Positions 1 through 7,380 of a DNA stretch of 47,866 nucleotides are shown piece by piece. The notes beneath the pieces were generated by a model. That model saw nothing but the letters and a program-made list of their open reading frames with translations. It ran no database searches and had not been told where the DNA came from. The stretch lies in the NCBI GenBank assembly GCA_052117605.1, contig JBQKIT010000020.1, one strand, 5' to 3'. The position numbers were made by a program, and so were the translations under genes. Each line of letters begins with the position of its first letter. The first letter of the stretch is position 1. Source of the stretch: CAG-791 sp000431495 (GTDB taxonomy: Bacteria; Bacillota; Clostridia; Lachnospirales; Lachnospiraceae).

Positions 1-84
1 AGTCAGAGCTACAGGGAAAAATCAAAAGTCCCACAGTATCTGAATGTATTGAACCACCGAATCAAAAAGAAAGGAAAATGTTGA
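1..84 (+). CDS. C-terminal end of an unidentified protein (partial)
   Basis: Frame 1 is open from the window edge to TGA at 82-84 and encodes 27 residues ending in a basic tail (RIKKKGKC). It sits 35 bases before the HTH gene on the same strand, so it is probably the tail of an upstream gene in the same accessory island. Too little is visible to name a family. Confidence 0.4.
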   Translation, partial: SQSYREKSKVPQYLNVLNHRIKKKGKC

Positions 85-119
85 TTTAGCTTCTGGAATC
101 ATCATACAAGAGATGAAAA

Positions 120-482
120 ATGCGTTTTGATGAACTTTTTGAAATGAGAAAACTGACAGGGACAAAATTAAAGGACTATATTCGCAGCAATGGATTCTCA
201 AAAGTATCGTTCTGCAAGAAAACAGAGATTTCTCGCCCTACTTTAGATAAGATTTTGAATGGCGAGATAGATAGCAAAAGCACTTTCGATAAGCACTTGA
301 ACAAGATTCTTACCAGTTTGAGCATTGACCCGGATACTTTGATGGGATTTTCACCGAGAGTGCAAAGTGTAGATGCCGTGTACTCGCAGAATGCGCCGAT
401 TGATTATCAGATGAATGATAAGGCAAAGATGGAGTACGATCTGTTGCAGGATATTCTAAACCTTTGCAGTGTTTATTATTAA
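120..482 (+). CDS. XRE-like helix-turn-helix regulator / putative antitoxin
   Basis: This 120-residue protein has a helix-turn-helix of the XRE type at about residues 18-70. The recognition-helix region around SRPTLDKILNGE is followed by a short acidic C-terminal tail. Such proteins repress their own operon and often act as the antitoxin or sensor partner of an ImmA/IrrE peptidase. The next gene, 12 bases downstream, is exactly such a peptidase, and a PIN-like gene follows, so the three are likely one operon. No clear Shine-Dalgarno precedes the ATG at 120. Base composition is AT-rich compared with the core of the window, suggesting acquisition. The HTH is clear; the regulatory role is inferred from context. 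Confidence 0.75.
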   Translation: MRFDELFEMRKLTGTKLKDYIRSNGFSKVSFCKKTEISRPTLDKILNGEIDSKSTFDKHLNKILTSLSIDPDTLMGFSPRVQSVDAVYSQNAPIDYQMNDKAKMEYDLLQDILNLCSVYY

Positions 483-494
483 AGGCGGAAGGCT

Positions 495-1280
495 ATGAGT
501 GAGCGAATTACAGCAGACAACTTAGATGAAGTTATCAAAAGGAACGAAGTCATTGAGGAACAGATGAAGCAGAGTGCTTCGCTTATCTGGTCAAAATACA
601 ATCCGATGCAGATAAATTCTCCGATACAGTTGGCGTTACAGATTTTAAGACCGTATGGTTTGATACAGTTGCCGATTGATAATCGCCATTTAAGCGGAGC
701 GATTTTTGTTCGGGATGGAAAACGAATCCCATTGATCAATACGGCACTTCCAAGAGCAAATCAGTATTTTACTGCGTGGCATGAGATCTATCATCTATTG
801 TTTGATGAAGTTTCTTTTGACCATTTAATTGAATCCGAAATTCTGATGGAAGAACGAAAAGCAGAATACTTTGCTGCGCTTATGCTTCTGGGAAACCTTA
901 TGCCGTACTTTGAGGGCTTAAAGGATATGGATTTCCAAGCAAAAGCGTTTCAGTGTATGAACGCTTTCCAAGCTCCCTATAAGGCGGTGCTGATCTCTCT
1001 GTATGAAAGTGCAGTGAAGAATGGGAATACGGCTATTGCGGAAGAAGTTAAGGAAAACTTTGATGTGCAGGTTGAAGATATTGCGTACAGATTTCGTGAT
1101 TTGGGATTGGATGATTCCCTTGTACGGCCTTCGTATGTGGTAAATGTAAGTCCGCTGCAAGAGAAAATCAATAAGACGATTCGCAATGAGCCGGAAGTGG
1201 AATACCATAAAGACAATGAGGCATTTCTAAAAACGGTTTTAGGTGAATTTAAAATGCTAACGGGAGAGGCCGATGCTTAA
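495..1280 (+). CDS. ImmA/IrrE family metallo-endopeptidase
   Basis: This 261-residue protein carries a zinc peptidase motif HEIYH at residues 96-100. A downstream E-x-x-A-x-x-F-A helix (Glu120) would supply the third zinc ligand. This is the layout of ImmA/IrrE (COG2856) peptidases, which cleave partner HTH repressors after a stress signal. There is no signal peptide, so it acts in the cytoplasm. A good ribosome site (AAGGCGGAAGG) precedes the ATG. The gene lies between an XRE-like gene and a PIN-like gene and overlaps the latter by 8 bases (ATGCTTAA), implying translational coupling. The C-terminal 100 residues are poorly conserved. The peptidase call is secure; its substrate is inferred to be the upstream HTH protein. 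Confidence 0.85.
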   Translation: MSERITADNLDEVIKRNEVIEEQMKQSASLIWSKYNPMQINSPIQLALQILRPYGLIQLPIDNRHLSGAIFVRDGKRIPLINTALPRANQYFTAWHEIYHLLFDEVSFDHLIESEILMEERKAEYFAALMLLGNLMPYFEGLKDMDFQAKAFQCMNAFQAPYKAVLISLYESAVKNGNTAIAEEVKENFDVQVEDIAYRFRDLGLDDSLVRPSYVVNVSPLQEKINKTIRNEPEVEYHKDNEAFLKTVLGEFKMLTGEADA

Positions 1281-2127
1281 TATACCAGAGTATAAAGAAT
1301 ATGGTGGGGAAACCAAAATAGCACTTATGGATAACTCATCACTGGCATTTATGCACGAGTTGAGCCAGAGAAGTTATCCGTCTGATGGAATCCTCAGCGT
1401 ATACGATTTGATTCTGATACCAAAGTGGGTAATGGAAGAAATTGAGGATTCTACATACAGAAGCACCTATGTTGAACAGCTTCAGTCAAAAGGGTATCCT
1501 ATTCGTTGGATTGATGAAACAAAGTACGGTACTTTTGTCAATGATGAAGATGTGAACCTGTACTACATTGTTGAAGCTGCGGTGTCGCGTGTGTCAGAGT
1601 TGATGCGCTTTCTTCGTAGGGAAGTAAAAACTGAAGACTTGATTGATTTGCCTTCCGCAGAAGAATGGATGAACCGGCTGTACGATGAATGGCCGATTCA
1701 TGGAAGAACGCTGTCGACGGGGCGCACTCTTAAAAAGAATGCGGGAGAAATCTCGTTGACGATCCTTGCTGAAATATTCGCGTGGTATCATGATGGAGTG
1801 GACAGCTTGACAATTTATACGCAGGATGCCGATGCGCATGAGTTCCAAACGAATGCAGAGCGCATTTTAATGGGAAATTCTGAATTTACTCCTGCGCTGG
1901 ATTCTCCGATTTCAGTGGCCTTTAAGTCAAATGACTTTATTTTGTGCCAGATGTATCGTGAGGGAGCCTTGACTCTGGATGCGGTGCGGCAGCTTCGCCA
2001 CGATGATAGAAAATTGACTTATACACGGCAGCAAGCGGATAAGTCGATTGTTTGTCGCAAAGAAGTTATAACGAAAGAGCAGTTCATTGATTTGATTCAG
2101 GATGCGACAGTTCAAATCCTGTTCTAA
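1273..2127 (+). CDS. PIN-like nuclease-fold protein, third gene of HTH/ImmA module
   Basis: This 284-residue protein resembles a PIN-type ribonuclease. An early buried strand ends in Asp20 (IALMDNSS). Glu55 and Glu56 lie in a helix after a ...LIPKWVMEE strand, Glu159 lies in a helix (NAGEISL), and Asp185 and Asp187 follow the strand IYTQ (IYTQDADAHEF). Spaced acidic residues of this kind form the metal site of PIN nucleases, many of which are toxins that cut tRNA or mRNA. It overlaps the ImmA/IrrE gene by 8 bases, with ribosome site GGGAGAGG. The C-terminal region (about 200-284) has no recognised domain. The PIN assignment is by motif reading only and could be wrong. Toxin function is inferred from the operon. 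Confidence 0.55.
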   Translation: MLNIPEYKEYGGETKIALMDNSSLAFMHELSQRSYPSDGILSVYDLILIPKWVMEEIEDSTYRSTYVEQLQSKGYPIRWIDETKYGTFVNDEDVNLYYIVEAAVSRVSELMRFLRREVKTEDLIDLPSAEEWMNRLYDEWPIHGRTLSTGRTLKKNAGEISLTILAEIFAWYHDGVDSLTIYTQDADAHEFQTNAERILMGNSEFTPALDSPISVAFKSNDFILCQMYREGALTLDAVRQLRHDDRKLTYTRQQADKSIVCRKEVITKEQFIDLIQDATVQILF

Positions 2128-2209
2128 GAGCAATATGGTAGAAAAGGGTCAGCCCTAGTAGATCGTAAACTAATTAGTGACTGCTCAATAGATAAAAGTA
2201 CTTTATTTT

Positions 2210-2238
2210 CTGACAATAATGACATATTTTGATATAAT
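2210..2238 (+). promoter_or_regulatory. Orphan sigma-A type promoter
   Basis: CTGACA at 2210-2215 and TATAAT at 2233-2238 are separated by 17 bases. No intact gene follows. Downstream lie a 7-bp inverted repeat (TGCAAAG at 2242-2248 with CTTTGCA at 2272-2278) and then a transposase fragment. It may be the leftover promoter of an insertion sequence or a small RNA start. Confidence 0.35.
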
Positions 2239-2300
2239 AAGTGCAAAGATATTCATGGATTCACTCAATGGCTTTGCATTTGTTGATATATCCGAGGTAG

Positions 2301-2426
2301 TCAGTCAGGTATAAAACGCCTTCCGAGCACCAGATTTCGATTTTTGATTTCAACCAGAGCTGTGGAACACCGCTGGATGAAAAGAATGAATGGATCCGAC
2401 TTGCAGATCTACCTCCTGAAAAATAG
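2301..2426 (+). pseudogene. N-terminal remnant of an IS1182-like transposase
   Basis: An open stretch of 41 codons encodes a peptide containing ISIFDFNQSCG, then LDEKNEWIRLADL, then a stop at 2424-2426. This is the typical start of IS1182-type transposases, whose first residues run from a FDFNQ-like segment to a W-[IV]-x-L-A-D helix. The catalytic region is absent and the reading frame dies immediately after the conserved segment. It is therefore a fragment left by a decayed insertion sequence in the gap between the PIN-like gene and the antitoxin gene. The match is from memory of the family. Confidence 0.5.
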
Positions 2427-2429
2427 CAT

Positions 2430-2463
2430 GAAAAAAGCACCCTGGATTTCTCCAAGATGCTTC
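2430..2463 (-). terminator. Intrinsic terminator of the relB-like gene
   Basis: Read on the minus strand, a stem built from AAGCATCTTGGA and TCCAGGGTGCTT with a GAAA loop is followed by a run of T. It starts 13 bases after the stop codon of the antitoxin gene, so that gene appears to be transcribed alone. Confidence 0.65.
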
Positions 2464-2475
2464 ACTCTGCCTTAT

Positions 2476-2829
2476 TCAATTATCATTTTTTCCAACTGCT
2501 TTTCCTGGTTGTCCCGTGCGTCCATCCTCAATTTCTCCAATCAGTCTTGCAAACACCTCATCAGCCGGCGCAGACTGATCAGCCTGTGCCTGTGCATAGC
2601 CAATGGCCATTTTCGCATTGAACTCATCATCCGTCATCTCACTCCGGGACTTCGGATAATTTGCGGGCATACAAGGCCGGAATGGAAGTCCATTCCAGAG
2701 GACGATCTGCCGATAGAACATATTGATTGCGGTGGAAGCCGGAATGCCAAGGTTTGACAAAATCATTTCTGCCTGTTCTTTCAGTTCAGGCTCCACCCGT
2801 GCTGCTACATTCGAACTTTTGATAGCCAT
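2476..2829 (-). CDS. RelB/DinJ-family antitoxin (orphan)
   Basis: This 117-residue protein starts with a ribbon-helix-helix region (about residues 3-45, SSNVAARVEPELKEQAEMIL) of the RelB/DinJ type. The family motif continues with LGIPASTAINMFYRQIV. Such proteins bind DNA as dimers and neutralise a RelE/YafQ ribonuclease through their C-terminal half. The ATG at 2829 is preferred over the in-frame ATG at 2883 because AAAGGCGG lies just upstream of it. The partner toxin is normally encoded directly downstream. Here a terminator and a transposase fragment follow, so the antitoxin seems orphaned. The C-terminus is longer and more polar than usual. Confidence 0.8.
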   Translation of the reverse strand: MAIKSSNVAARVEPELKEQAEMILSNLGIPASTAINMFYRQIVLWNGLPFRPCMPANYPKSRSEMTDDEFNAKMAIGYAQAQADQSAPADEVFARLIGEIEDGRTGQPGKAVGKNDN

Positions 2830-2889
2830 GTTAACACCGCCTTTCTTTGCTCTCACCATAGCATTTTGTATATCGGATTGCAAGACAGT

Positions 2890-3063
2890 TTACTTGAACA
2901 CTGAATCATCCTCGTGGATCATGCCGTTGATCTTATCGGCAACGGTCTGTGCGAGTTCATCATCGTTCCGGGCGTTGTATCCATTGACCGTGATATACAC
3001 ACCGCCAAGGTTGGTCGTCCGGGTCGTACCGCCTCCGGCCAGAGCTGCCTGTGGGAAGTTCCA
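2890..3063 (-). pseudogene. C-terminal remnant of a phage-tail-like protein
   Basis: On the minus strand an open frame ending at 2890 encodes about 58 residues. It includes a Gly/Thr-rich stretch, then GGVYITVNGYNARNDDELAQ and a terminal helix. This pattern, a beta strand followed by a DELAQxVADKI helix at the very C-terminus, is typical of phage tail tape-measure proteins. No start codon or upstream domain remains; the frame closes at 3124. It is probably debris of a prophage or tailocin. Family assignment is tentative. Confidence 0.4.
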
Positions 3064-3105
3064 GCCAGAACATAAAAAATTGCGTACCTTACCACCTAAA
3101 AGTGA

Positions 3106-3133
3106 TTGACATTCACATCTGATTTATTATACT
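3106..3133 (+). promoter_or_regulatory. Promoter of the AAA ATPase gene
   Basis: A consensus TTGACA at 3106-3111 and TATACT at 3128-3133 are separated by 16 bases. The predicted start point is near 3140, about 50 bases before the ATG at 3191. Confidence 0.7.
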
Positions 3134-3142
3134 TGTAAAAAG

Positions 3143-3169
3143 TAACTTACGAGTTACTAACTTATGAGT
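3143..3169 (+). promoter_or_regulatory. Duplicated operator-like repeats in the 5' leader
   Basis: Two direct copies of TAACTTAYGAGT lie at 3143-3154 and 3158-3169, start to start 15 bases apart. The first is part of an inverted repeat, AGTAACT-tacg-AGTTACT. They lie directly after the predicted transcription start, a position suited to a repressor or to control in the leader RNA. Confidence 0.5.
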
Positions 3170-3190
3170 ATAATTATTGGGGGCGAGCGG

Positions 3191-4588
3191 ATGAGTCAGT
3201 TTTATTGTCGTGAGGACGAGCTGAGGAAACTGAATAAACGGTATTCGGGTGATAAGTTTGAGTGTATCGTCATCTACGGCAGACGGCGTGTTGGTAAGAC
3301 AGCACTGATCAATGAGTTCTGTAAGGATAAGCCGACTATTTTTTTCTCTGCTTTGAATACAACGGGAAAGGAAAATCTGGAGGCTTTCTCGAAGTCGATC
3401 ATGAGTTATGAGCGACCAGATATGGAGTCTGCACCTGAATTCAGGACTTACGATGATGCTCTGGATGAGTTGACTGCACTTTCAAAGGAGAAACGAATCG
3501 TCTTTGTTATTGACGAGTATCCTTACCTTGCGAAAGCGAAGCCTGCTATTTCAGCAATGCTGCAGCATATCATCGATCACAAGTGGACAGAGTCAAAGAT
3601 GTACCTGATTCTTTGTGGTTCGTCTATGAGTTTTATGGAGAGCCAGGTACTCGGTAAGGAAAGCCCACTCTACGGTAGGCGAACCGGGCAGTTTAAGATT
3701 GAACCCCTCGATTATAAAGAAACTGCTGTGTTCCATCCCAATCTGTCCGCAGAGGACAATTCCCTGATTTATGGAATCACGGGAGGCGTTCCTCACTATA
3801 TCAACAAGCTGGATGTGAGAAATAGTGTGGATGAGGCTCTGCTGGATAATTTCTTTGACCGTTCCAGCTATCTGTATGAGGAGCCGGGAAATCTGCTGAA
3901 ACAGGAACTCCGGGAGCCGGCCATTTATAATGCTATCATCAAAGCGATTGCCGAAGGCGCTTCTCGAATGAATGATATCAAGATGAAAGTCGGTGAGGAG
4001 AATTCGGTCATATCGAAGTATCTGAAAACACTGATTGACCTTGGTATTGTTAAGAAAGAAACTCCGATTGCTGAAAAACCGGGCAAGAAAACCATCTATC
4101 TGTTGGCTGATAACTTCTTCCGATTCTGGTATCGGTTTGTGCCGGTCAATATGAGTGCCATTGACTCTGGTAGAATTACAAAGACCTATCCATATGCGGT
4201 GAAACAGTATCTTTCTGATTATATGGGCCTGATTTTTGAAAAGATGTGTCAGGATTATCTGCTTTATTATTCAGATTCCCTTCCCGTTGAGCTGAGTGAA
4301 ATCGGCCAGTGGTGGGGTACAGACCCAAGGAAGAAAAAGCAGATACAGATTGATATCGTCGGAACACCTGTTGAGGGTAGGGACTATATCATAGGCTCGT
4401 GTAAATATCGAAACGAGAAAATTGGTGTGGATGAACTGGAGTTGATTAGGGATTATGCATCGGTTTTCGGAAAAGGCAACAACTACTATTACTATATCTT
4501 TTCTAAAGGCGGATTTACAGATGGACTTCTTCAGGCACAGGAGCGTGGTGAAGTTCAGCTGATAACGCTGGAAGATATCTACAAGTAA
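3191..4588 (+). CDS. AAA ATPase with DUF234-type C-terminal domain
   Basis: This 465-residue protein starts with an ATPase domain: Walker A GRRRVGKT at residues 30-37 and a Walker B strand ending in DEY at about 108-110. A winged-helix region (about 225-300) follows. The C-terminal DUF234 domain has a restriction-nuclease-like look, with a QIDIVG strand and GSCKYRNEKIG. In most relatives the last motif reads G-E-C-K, so one acidic residue is replaced by Ser here. The role of this family is unknown; it is common in mobile or variable regions of archaea and anaerobic bacteria. Start 3191 is chosen over 3164 because GGGGG lies seven bases upstream. It has its own promoter, operator-like repeats and terminator, so it is a single-gene unit. 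Confidence 0.8.
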   Translation: MSQFYCREDELRKLNKRYSGDKFECIVIYGRRRVGKTALINEFCKDKPTIFFSALNTTGKENLEAFSKSIMSYERPDMESAPEFRTYDDALDELTALSKEKRIVFVIDEYPYLAKAKPAISAMLQHIIDHKWTESKMYLILCGSSMSFMESQVLGKESPLYGRRTGQFKIEPLDYKETAVFHPNLSAEDNSLIYGITGGVPHYINKLDVRNSVDEALLDNFFDRSSYLYEEPGNLLKQELREPAIYNAIIKAIAEGASRMNDIKMKVGEENSVISKYLKTLIDLGIVKKETPIAEKPGKKTIYLLADNFFRFWYRFVPVNMSAIDSGRITKTYPYAVKQYLSDYMGLIFEKMCQDYLLYYSDSLPVELSEIGQWWGTDPRKKKQIQIDIVGTPVEGRDYIIGSCKYRNEKIGVDELELIRDYASVFGKGNNYYYYIFSKGGFTDGLLQAQERGEVQLITLEDIYK

Positions 4589-4600
4589 ACAATTCAATTG

Positions 4601-4633
4601 ACCCTGCCAGTGAAAATCGACAGGGTATTTTTT
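4601..4633 (+). terminator. Terminator after the AAA ATPase gene
   Basis: ACCCTG at 4601-4606 pairs with CAGGGT at 4621-4626, followed by ATTTTTT. It lies 12 bases after the stop codon. Confidence 0.75.
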
Positions 4634-4674
4634 ACCCATTTTTGGCCTATTCGTAAGTAAACGTTAAAGCATTC

Positions 4675-4713
4675 GTAAATGGTAGATCCCCGGCACCGGG
4701 ATCTACCATTTAC
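4675..4713. repeat. 16-bp perfect palindrome
   Basis: GTAAATGGTAGATCCC at 4675-4690 is repeated inverted at 4698-4713 around a seven-base loop. No T tract follows on either strand, so it is not a simple terminator. It directly abuts the first unit of the 52-bp repeat array that starts at 4714. Confidence 0.7.
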
Positions 4714-4938
4714 AGGATTCATCTTTATTTGGCAGAACATTCTGCAAGGGATTACTTTTCAGCGATGGAGTAATCCTGATTCGGAAGAATATTCGTACAG
4801 GGATTATTTTATGGTGATGGAAAGCATCTTTATTCGGCAGGATCTTCAGTCAGGGATTATTTTTATCGGAGAAAAGCATCTCAATTTGGAAGAATGCTCA
4901 TACAAGGATGCTTTTGTGGTAGAAAAATAATCCCTCAG
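4714..4938. repeat. Tandem 52-bp repeat array A (divergent)
   Basis: Units begin at 4748, 4800, 4853 and 4905, giving periods of 52, 53 and 52, with a partial unit before the first. Each starts with RGGATTA or GGATG followed by a T-rich stretch and can fold back onto a matching ATCC segment (best in the first unit: GGATTACT with AGTAATCC). The ORF at 4679-4930 across it has no ribosome site and is not believed. The rest of the gap to 5064 contains TATAAT at 5000-5005 but no convincing -35 box. Confidence 0.6.
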
Positions 4939-5064
4939 GGCGACTGATGCATTTTCAGGATGAATGGAGGAGGGACGGGAGTTAATTATCGAGAAAGAGT
5001 ATAATGTTTATAACGCCGTATATAGTTTGTCGCGGTAATAACGCAGGAAGCATTGAAAAAAGCG

Positions 5065-5898
5065 ATGACAGAGAATAAATCACAGGAACGAAAAAGACCA
5101 TATAAACCAAGGAAGTCCGGGGCCGGTCGAAAGCCGTTGAAACCGGACTACGATGCAGCGGTTATTTTGCAGGAACAGATGAAGGCGGCGGTAGCTCTCT
5201 ACGCAAATCATTCTCTTCAGGCAATTGCAGAGGAGCTGTCCCTCAATCCCATCAAGGTGCGAAAGCTTCTGATTACGGCAGGTGTTTATGAATCTGAAAT
5301 TGCAGATGCAGTCAATGCTGCTTTTGCAAAAAAGCGTGACATGCCATATAAAGAGGCATTGTTGGCGGTGGCCGCAGAATTGAATCTGTCGAAGGCATCA
5401 GTGACTTCTTATTTGCCGTATAAGAAAGGCGTGTATTTCAGGGAAAATTGTGATCGGGAGCAGATCAGCGTAGGAGCAGAGCGGGTTCGCCGAATGCGGA
5501 AGAGGAAGAAAGCAGTGGAGGCGCTGCAGAGCAGTCACGATGAACAGCTGCTTTGGCAGTGCGTGGTTGCTTTTCAGGGATACCGGTTCAAGACGATATC
5601 TGGTTTGCCGTTTTCCTATAAGATCAAAACCGGGCGAAATGGTGAACTGACGAAGGAGCTGTGGATTGATCGCCGGGAAGGAAGCAAGAGCCTGACGTGG
5701 AGTTCGGTGCTGCTGGCCTTTGAAAAGACAGAAGGCAAGCCCCTGGTAGAACGCCCGAAGGCTTTGGGAGATATCCGTGGTGTGTCCTATATTTACGGGA
5801 TTTTCCGGCGGTTCGGGCTGATAGAGGTCCCTGCGGAAATGCAGGTGATAAGCCTGTGCGAGAAGCCGAAAGAGAAAACGAATCAGAATACAATGTAA
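5065..5898 (+). CDS. Basic HTH protein of unknown function
   Basis: This protein of about 277 residues has a very basic N-terminus (RKRPYKPRKSGAGRKP) and a helix-turn-helix-like segment (SLQAIAEELSLNPIKVRKLL) at about residues 52-71. A second HTH-like repeat (AVAAELNLSKASVTSYLPY) and a C-terminal domain with GLPFSYKI and RREGSKSLTWSSVLLAFE follow. It is likely DNA-binding and cytoplasmic. I have no firm name for the C-terminal domain. Start is uncertain: TTG at 5053 lies only two bases from AGGAAG, and ATG at 5065 lies 14 bases from it. It is transcribed alone, between repeat array A and a dehydrogenase gene. Confidence 0.6.
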   Translation: MTENKSQERKRPYKPRKSGAGRKPLKPDYDAAVILQEQMKAAVALYANHSLQAIAEELSLNPIKVRKLLITAGVYESEIADAVNAAFAKKRDMPYKEALLAVAAELNLSKASVTSYLPYKKGVYFRENCDREQISVGAERVRRMRKRKKAVEALQSSHDEQLLWQCVVAFQGYRFKTISGLPFSYKIKTGRNGELTKELWIDRREGSKSLTWSSVLLAFEKTEGKPLVERPKALGDIRGVSYIYGIFRRFGLIEVPAEMQVISLCEKPKEKTNQNTM

Positions 5899-5975
5899 TA
5901 ACAGCACAAATAAATAGTGTATAATTAGGATGCCTGTAAATATTCAGAAATCAAAAACTGCAAAGGAGGTATCCT

Positions 5976-7064
5976 ATGGAAAGAAAAATCACATTTGCAC
6001 AATATGGCTGCGGCAAAATGGGGAAGTATCTGATCCGTTACGCCATTGAAAAAGGGGCAGAGCTTGTTGCGGCGTTTGATAGGAACCCTGCCATTCTCGG
6101 AAAGGATGCTGCAGAAATTGTTGGAGATGGCTATCCTGCAACGAGAATCACGATTTCGCCGGCAGGCGAGGCGGATGAGCTTCTCGGAAGGCGGAAGCCG
6201 GATGTATGCATCATTGCAACAAGAAGTACCGTTGCGGAGTTGGAGGATATTTTTACAATCTGTGCGAAGCATGGGATCAATGCGATCACGACCTGCGAGG
6301 AGGCGCTGTACCCGTGGAATTCGTCTCCGGCGCTTACACATAAGCTGGATGAGCTGGCAAAGCAGGGCAACTGCACGTTGACGGGAGTCGGCTACTGCGA
6401 TCTTGTCTGGGGAACCATGGTGACGAATCTTGCCGGTTCCTCCTTCAAGATCACAAAGATTCTGGGCAGCAGCTGGTATAACGTTGAGGATTATGGAATC
6501 GCACTTGCGGAAGGCCATGGCGCAGGCTTTACACCGGAGCGCTTTGAGAAGGAAATCGCTAACATCAACAAGATGCCTTCGGAGGAATTAAGAGAGCTCA
6601 TTGAAAGCGGTCAGTATGTGCCGTCCTATATGTGGAACCAGAACGGCTGGCTCTGCAGCAAAATGAAGCTGCATGTGATTTCGCAGACGCAGAAATGCTA
6701 TCCGACCACCCATGAGAAGGATCTGTTCTCGACAACGCTGAACGCCGTGATCAAGGCCGGAGATCCGACCGGCATGCGTGCGGTTGTTACGACGGAGACG
6801 GAAGAGGGCATTACTCTGGAAACCGAGTGTGTAGGAAAGGTATTTGCACCGGATGAATTCGACCGGAATGACTGGACCTTCATCGGTGAGCCGGAGACGA
6901 CGGTTTCCGTAAACCGACCGGCAACGGTGGAAATGACCTGCGCGACCATCGTCAACCGGATTCCGCAGCTGATCGATGCACCTGCCGGATATGTGACGAC
7001 AGACCAGTACCCGTACAACGAATACTGCGTGCATGATCTGAACACCTATGTGAAAACCAGGTAA
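5976..7064 (+). CDS. 2,4-diaminopentanoate dehydrogenase-like NAD(P)-dependent oxidoreductase
   Basis: This 362-residue protein has an N-terminal Rossmann fold with G-x-G-x-x-G at residues 11-16 (YGCGKMG) and an acidic strand end (AAFDRNP). It resembles dihydrodipicolinate reductase-fold enzymes of the 2,4-diaminopentanoate dehydrogenase group. In anaerobic ornithine fermentation that enzyme oxidatively deaminates 2,4-diaminopentanoate. None of the other genes of that pathway (aminomutase, thiolase pair) are in the window, so the true substrate may be another amino acid derivative. An AAAGGAGG site and TATAAT at 5920-5925 precede it, and a terminator follows. Fold and family are sound; substrate is unknown. 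Confidence 0.7.
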   Translation: MERKITFAQYGCGKMGKYLIRYAIEKGAELVAAFDRNPAILGKDAAEIVGDGYPATRITISPAGEADELLGRRKPDVCIIATRSTVAELEDIFTICAKHGINAITTCEEALYPWNSSPALTHKLDELAKQGNCTLTGVGYCDLVWGTMVTNLAGSSFKITKILGSSWYNVEDYGIALAEGHGAGFTPERFEKEIANINKMPSEELRELIESGQYVPSYMWNQNGWLCSKMKLHVISQTQKCYPTTHEKDLFSTTLNAVIKAGDPTGMRAVVTTETEEGITLETECVGKVFAPDEFDRNDWTFIGEPETTVSVNRPATVEMTCATIVNRIPQLIDAPAGYVTTDQYPYNEYCVHDLNTYVKTR

Positions 7065-7077
7065 GCATGCGCCTGCA

Positions 7078-7112
7078 ACACCTCGCCGGAGAGATCTGGC
7101 GGGGTGTTTCTG
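7078..7112 (+). terminator. Terminator after the dehydrogenase gene
   Basis: ACACCTCGCC at 7078-7087 pairs with GGCGGGGTGT at 7098-7107, followed by TTCT. It lies 14 bases after the stop. Confidence 0.7.
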
Positions 7113-7172
7113 TCAGCATTGCGGCTGCTGTGATAATATAGTAAGAAGATTCTGCAGAAGGAGGATAAGAAG

Positions 7173-7376
7173 ATGAGTGTTACCTTAAATCCGGACAAGG
7201 AAGTAGTAAATACCATTCGTGAAGGTTTGAAGCGCACCGGCGGGTATTGCCCTTGCCGCCTGCAGCGCACGGAGGAGAATAAGTGCATGTGCAAGGAATT
7301 CCGGGATCAGATTGCAGATCCGAATTTTGAGGGATTTTGTCACTGCATGCTTTACTATAAGTCGTTGAAAGATTGA
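7173..7376 (+). CDS. Ferredoxin-thioredoxin reductase catalytic-chain-like small protein
   Basis: This 67-residue protein has six cysteines in three C-x-C pairs at residues 26/28, 38/40 and 56/58 (CPC, CMC, CHC). It ends with the family signature GFCHC. That is the pattern of the catalytic beta chain of ferredoxin:thioredoxin reductase, whose [4Fe-4S] cluster sits next to a redox-active disulfide. At 67 residues it is shorter than the plant-type chain (about 110) and no variable chain is nearby. In anaerobes such proteins may reduce thioredoxin-like partners with ferredoxin electrons. It has a strong AGGAGG site and a GATAAT at 7132-7137. The LCP gene starts four bases after its stop, so the two are probably cotranscribed. 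Confidence 0.75.
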   Translation: MSVTLNPDKEVVNTIREGLKRTGGYCPCRLQRTEENKCMCKEFRDQIADPNFEGFCHCMLYYKSLKD

Positions 7377-7380
7377 AGCA

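Noticed and set aside
2261..2455. Toxin gene downstream of the RelB-like antitoxin
   Set aside because: The 64-codon minus-strand ORF shows no RelE/YafQ features and is antisense to the transposase remnant; a terminator separates it from the antitoxin.
4679..4930. 83-codon ORF across repeat array A
   Set aside because: It consists of the palindrome and repeat units and has no ribosome site.
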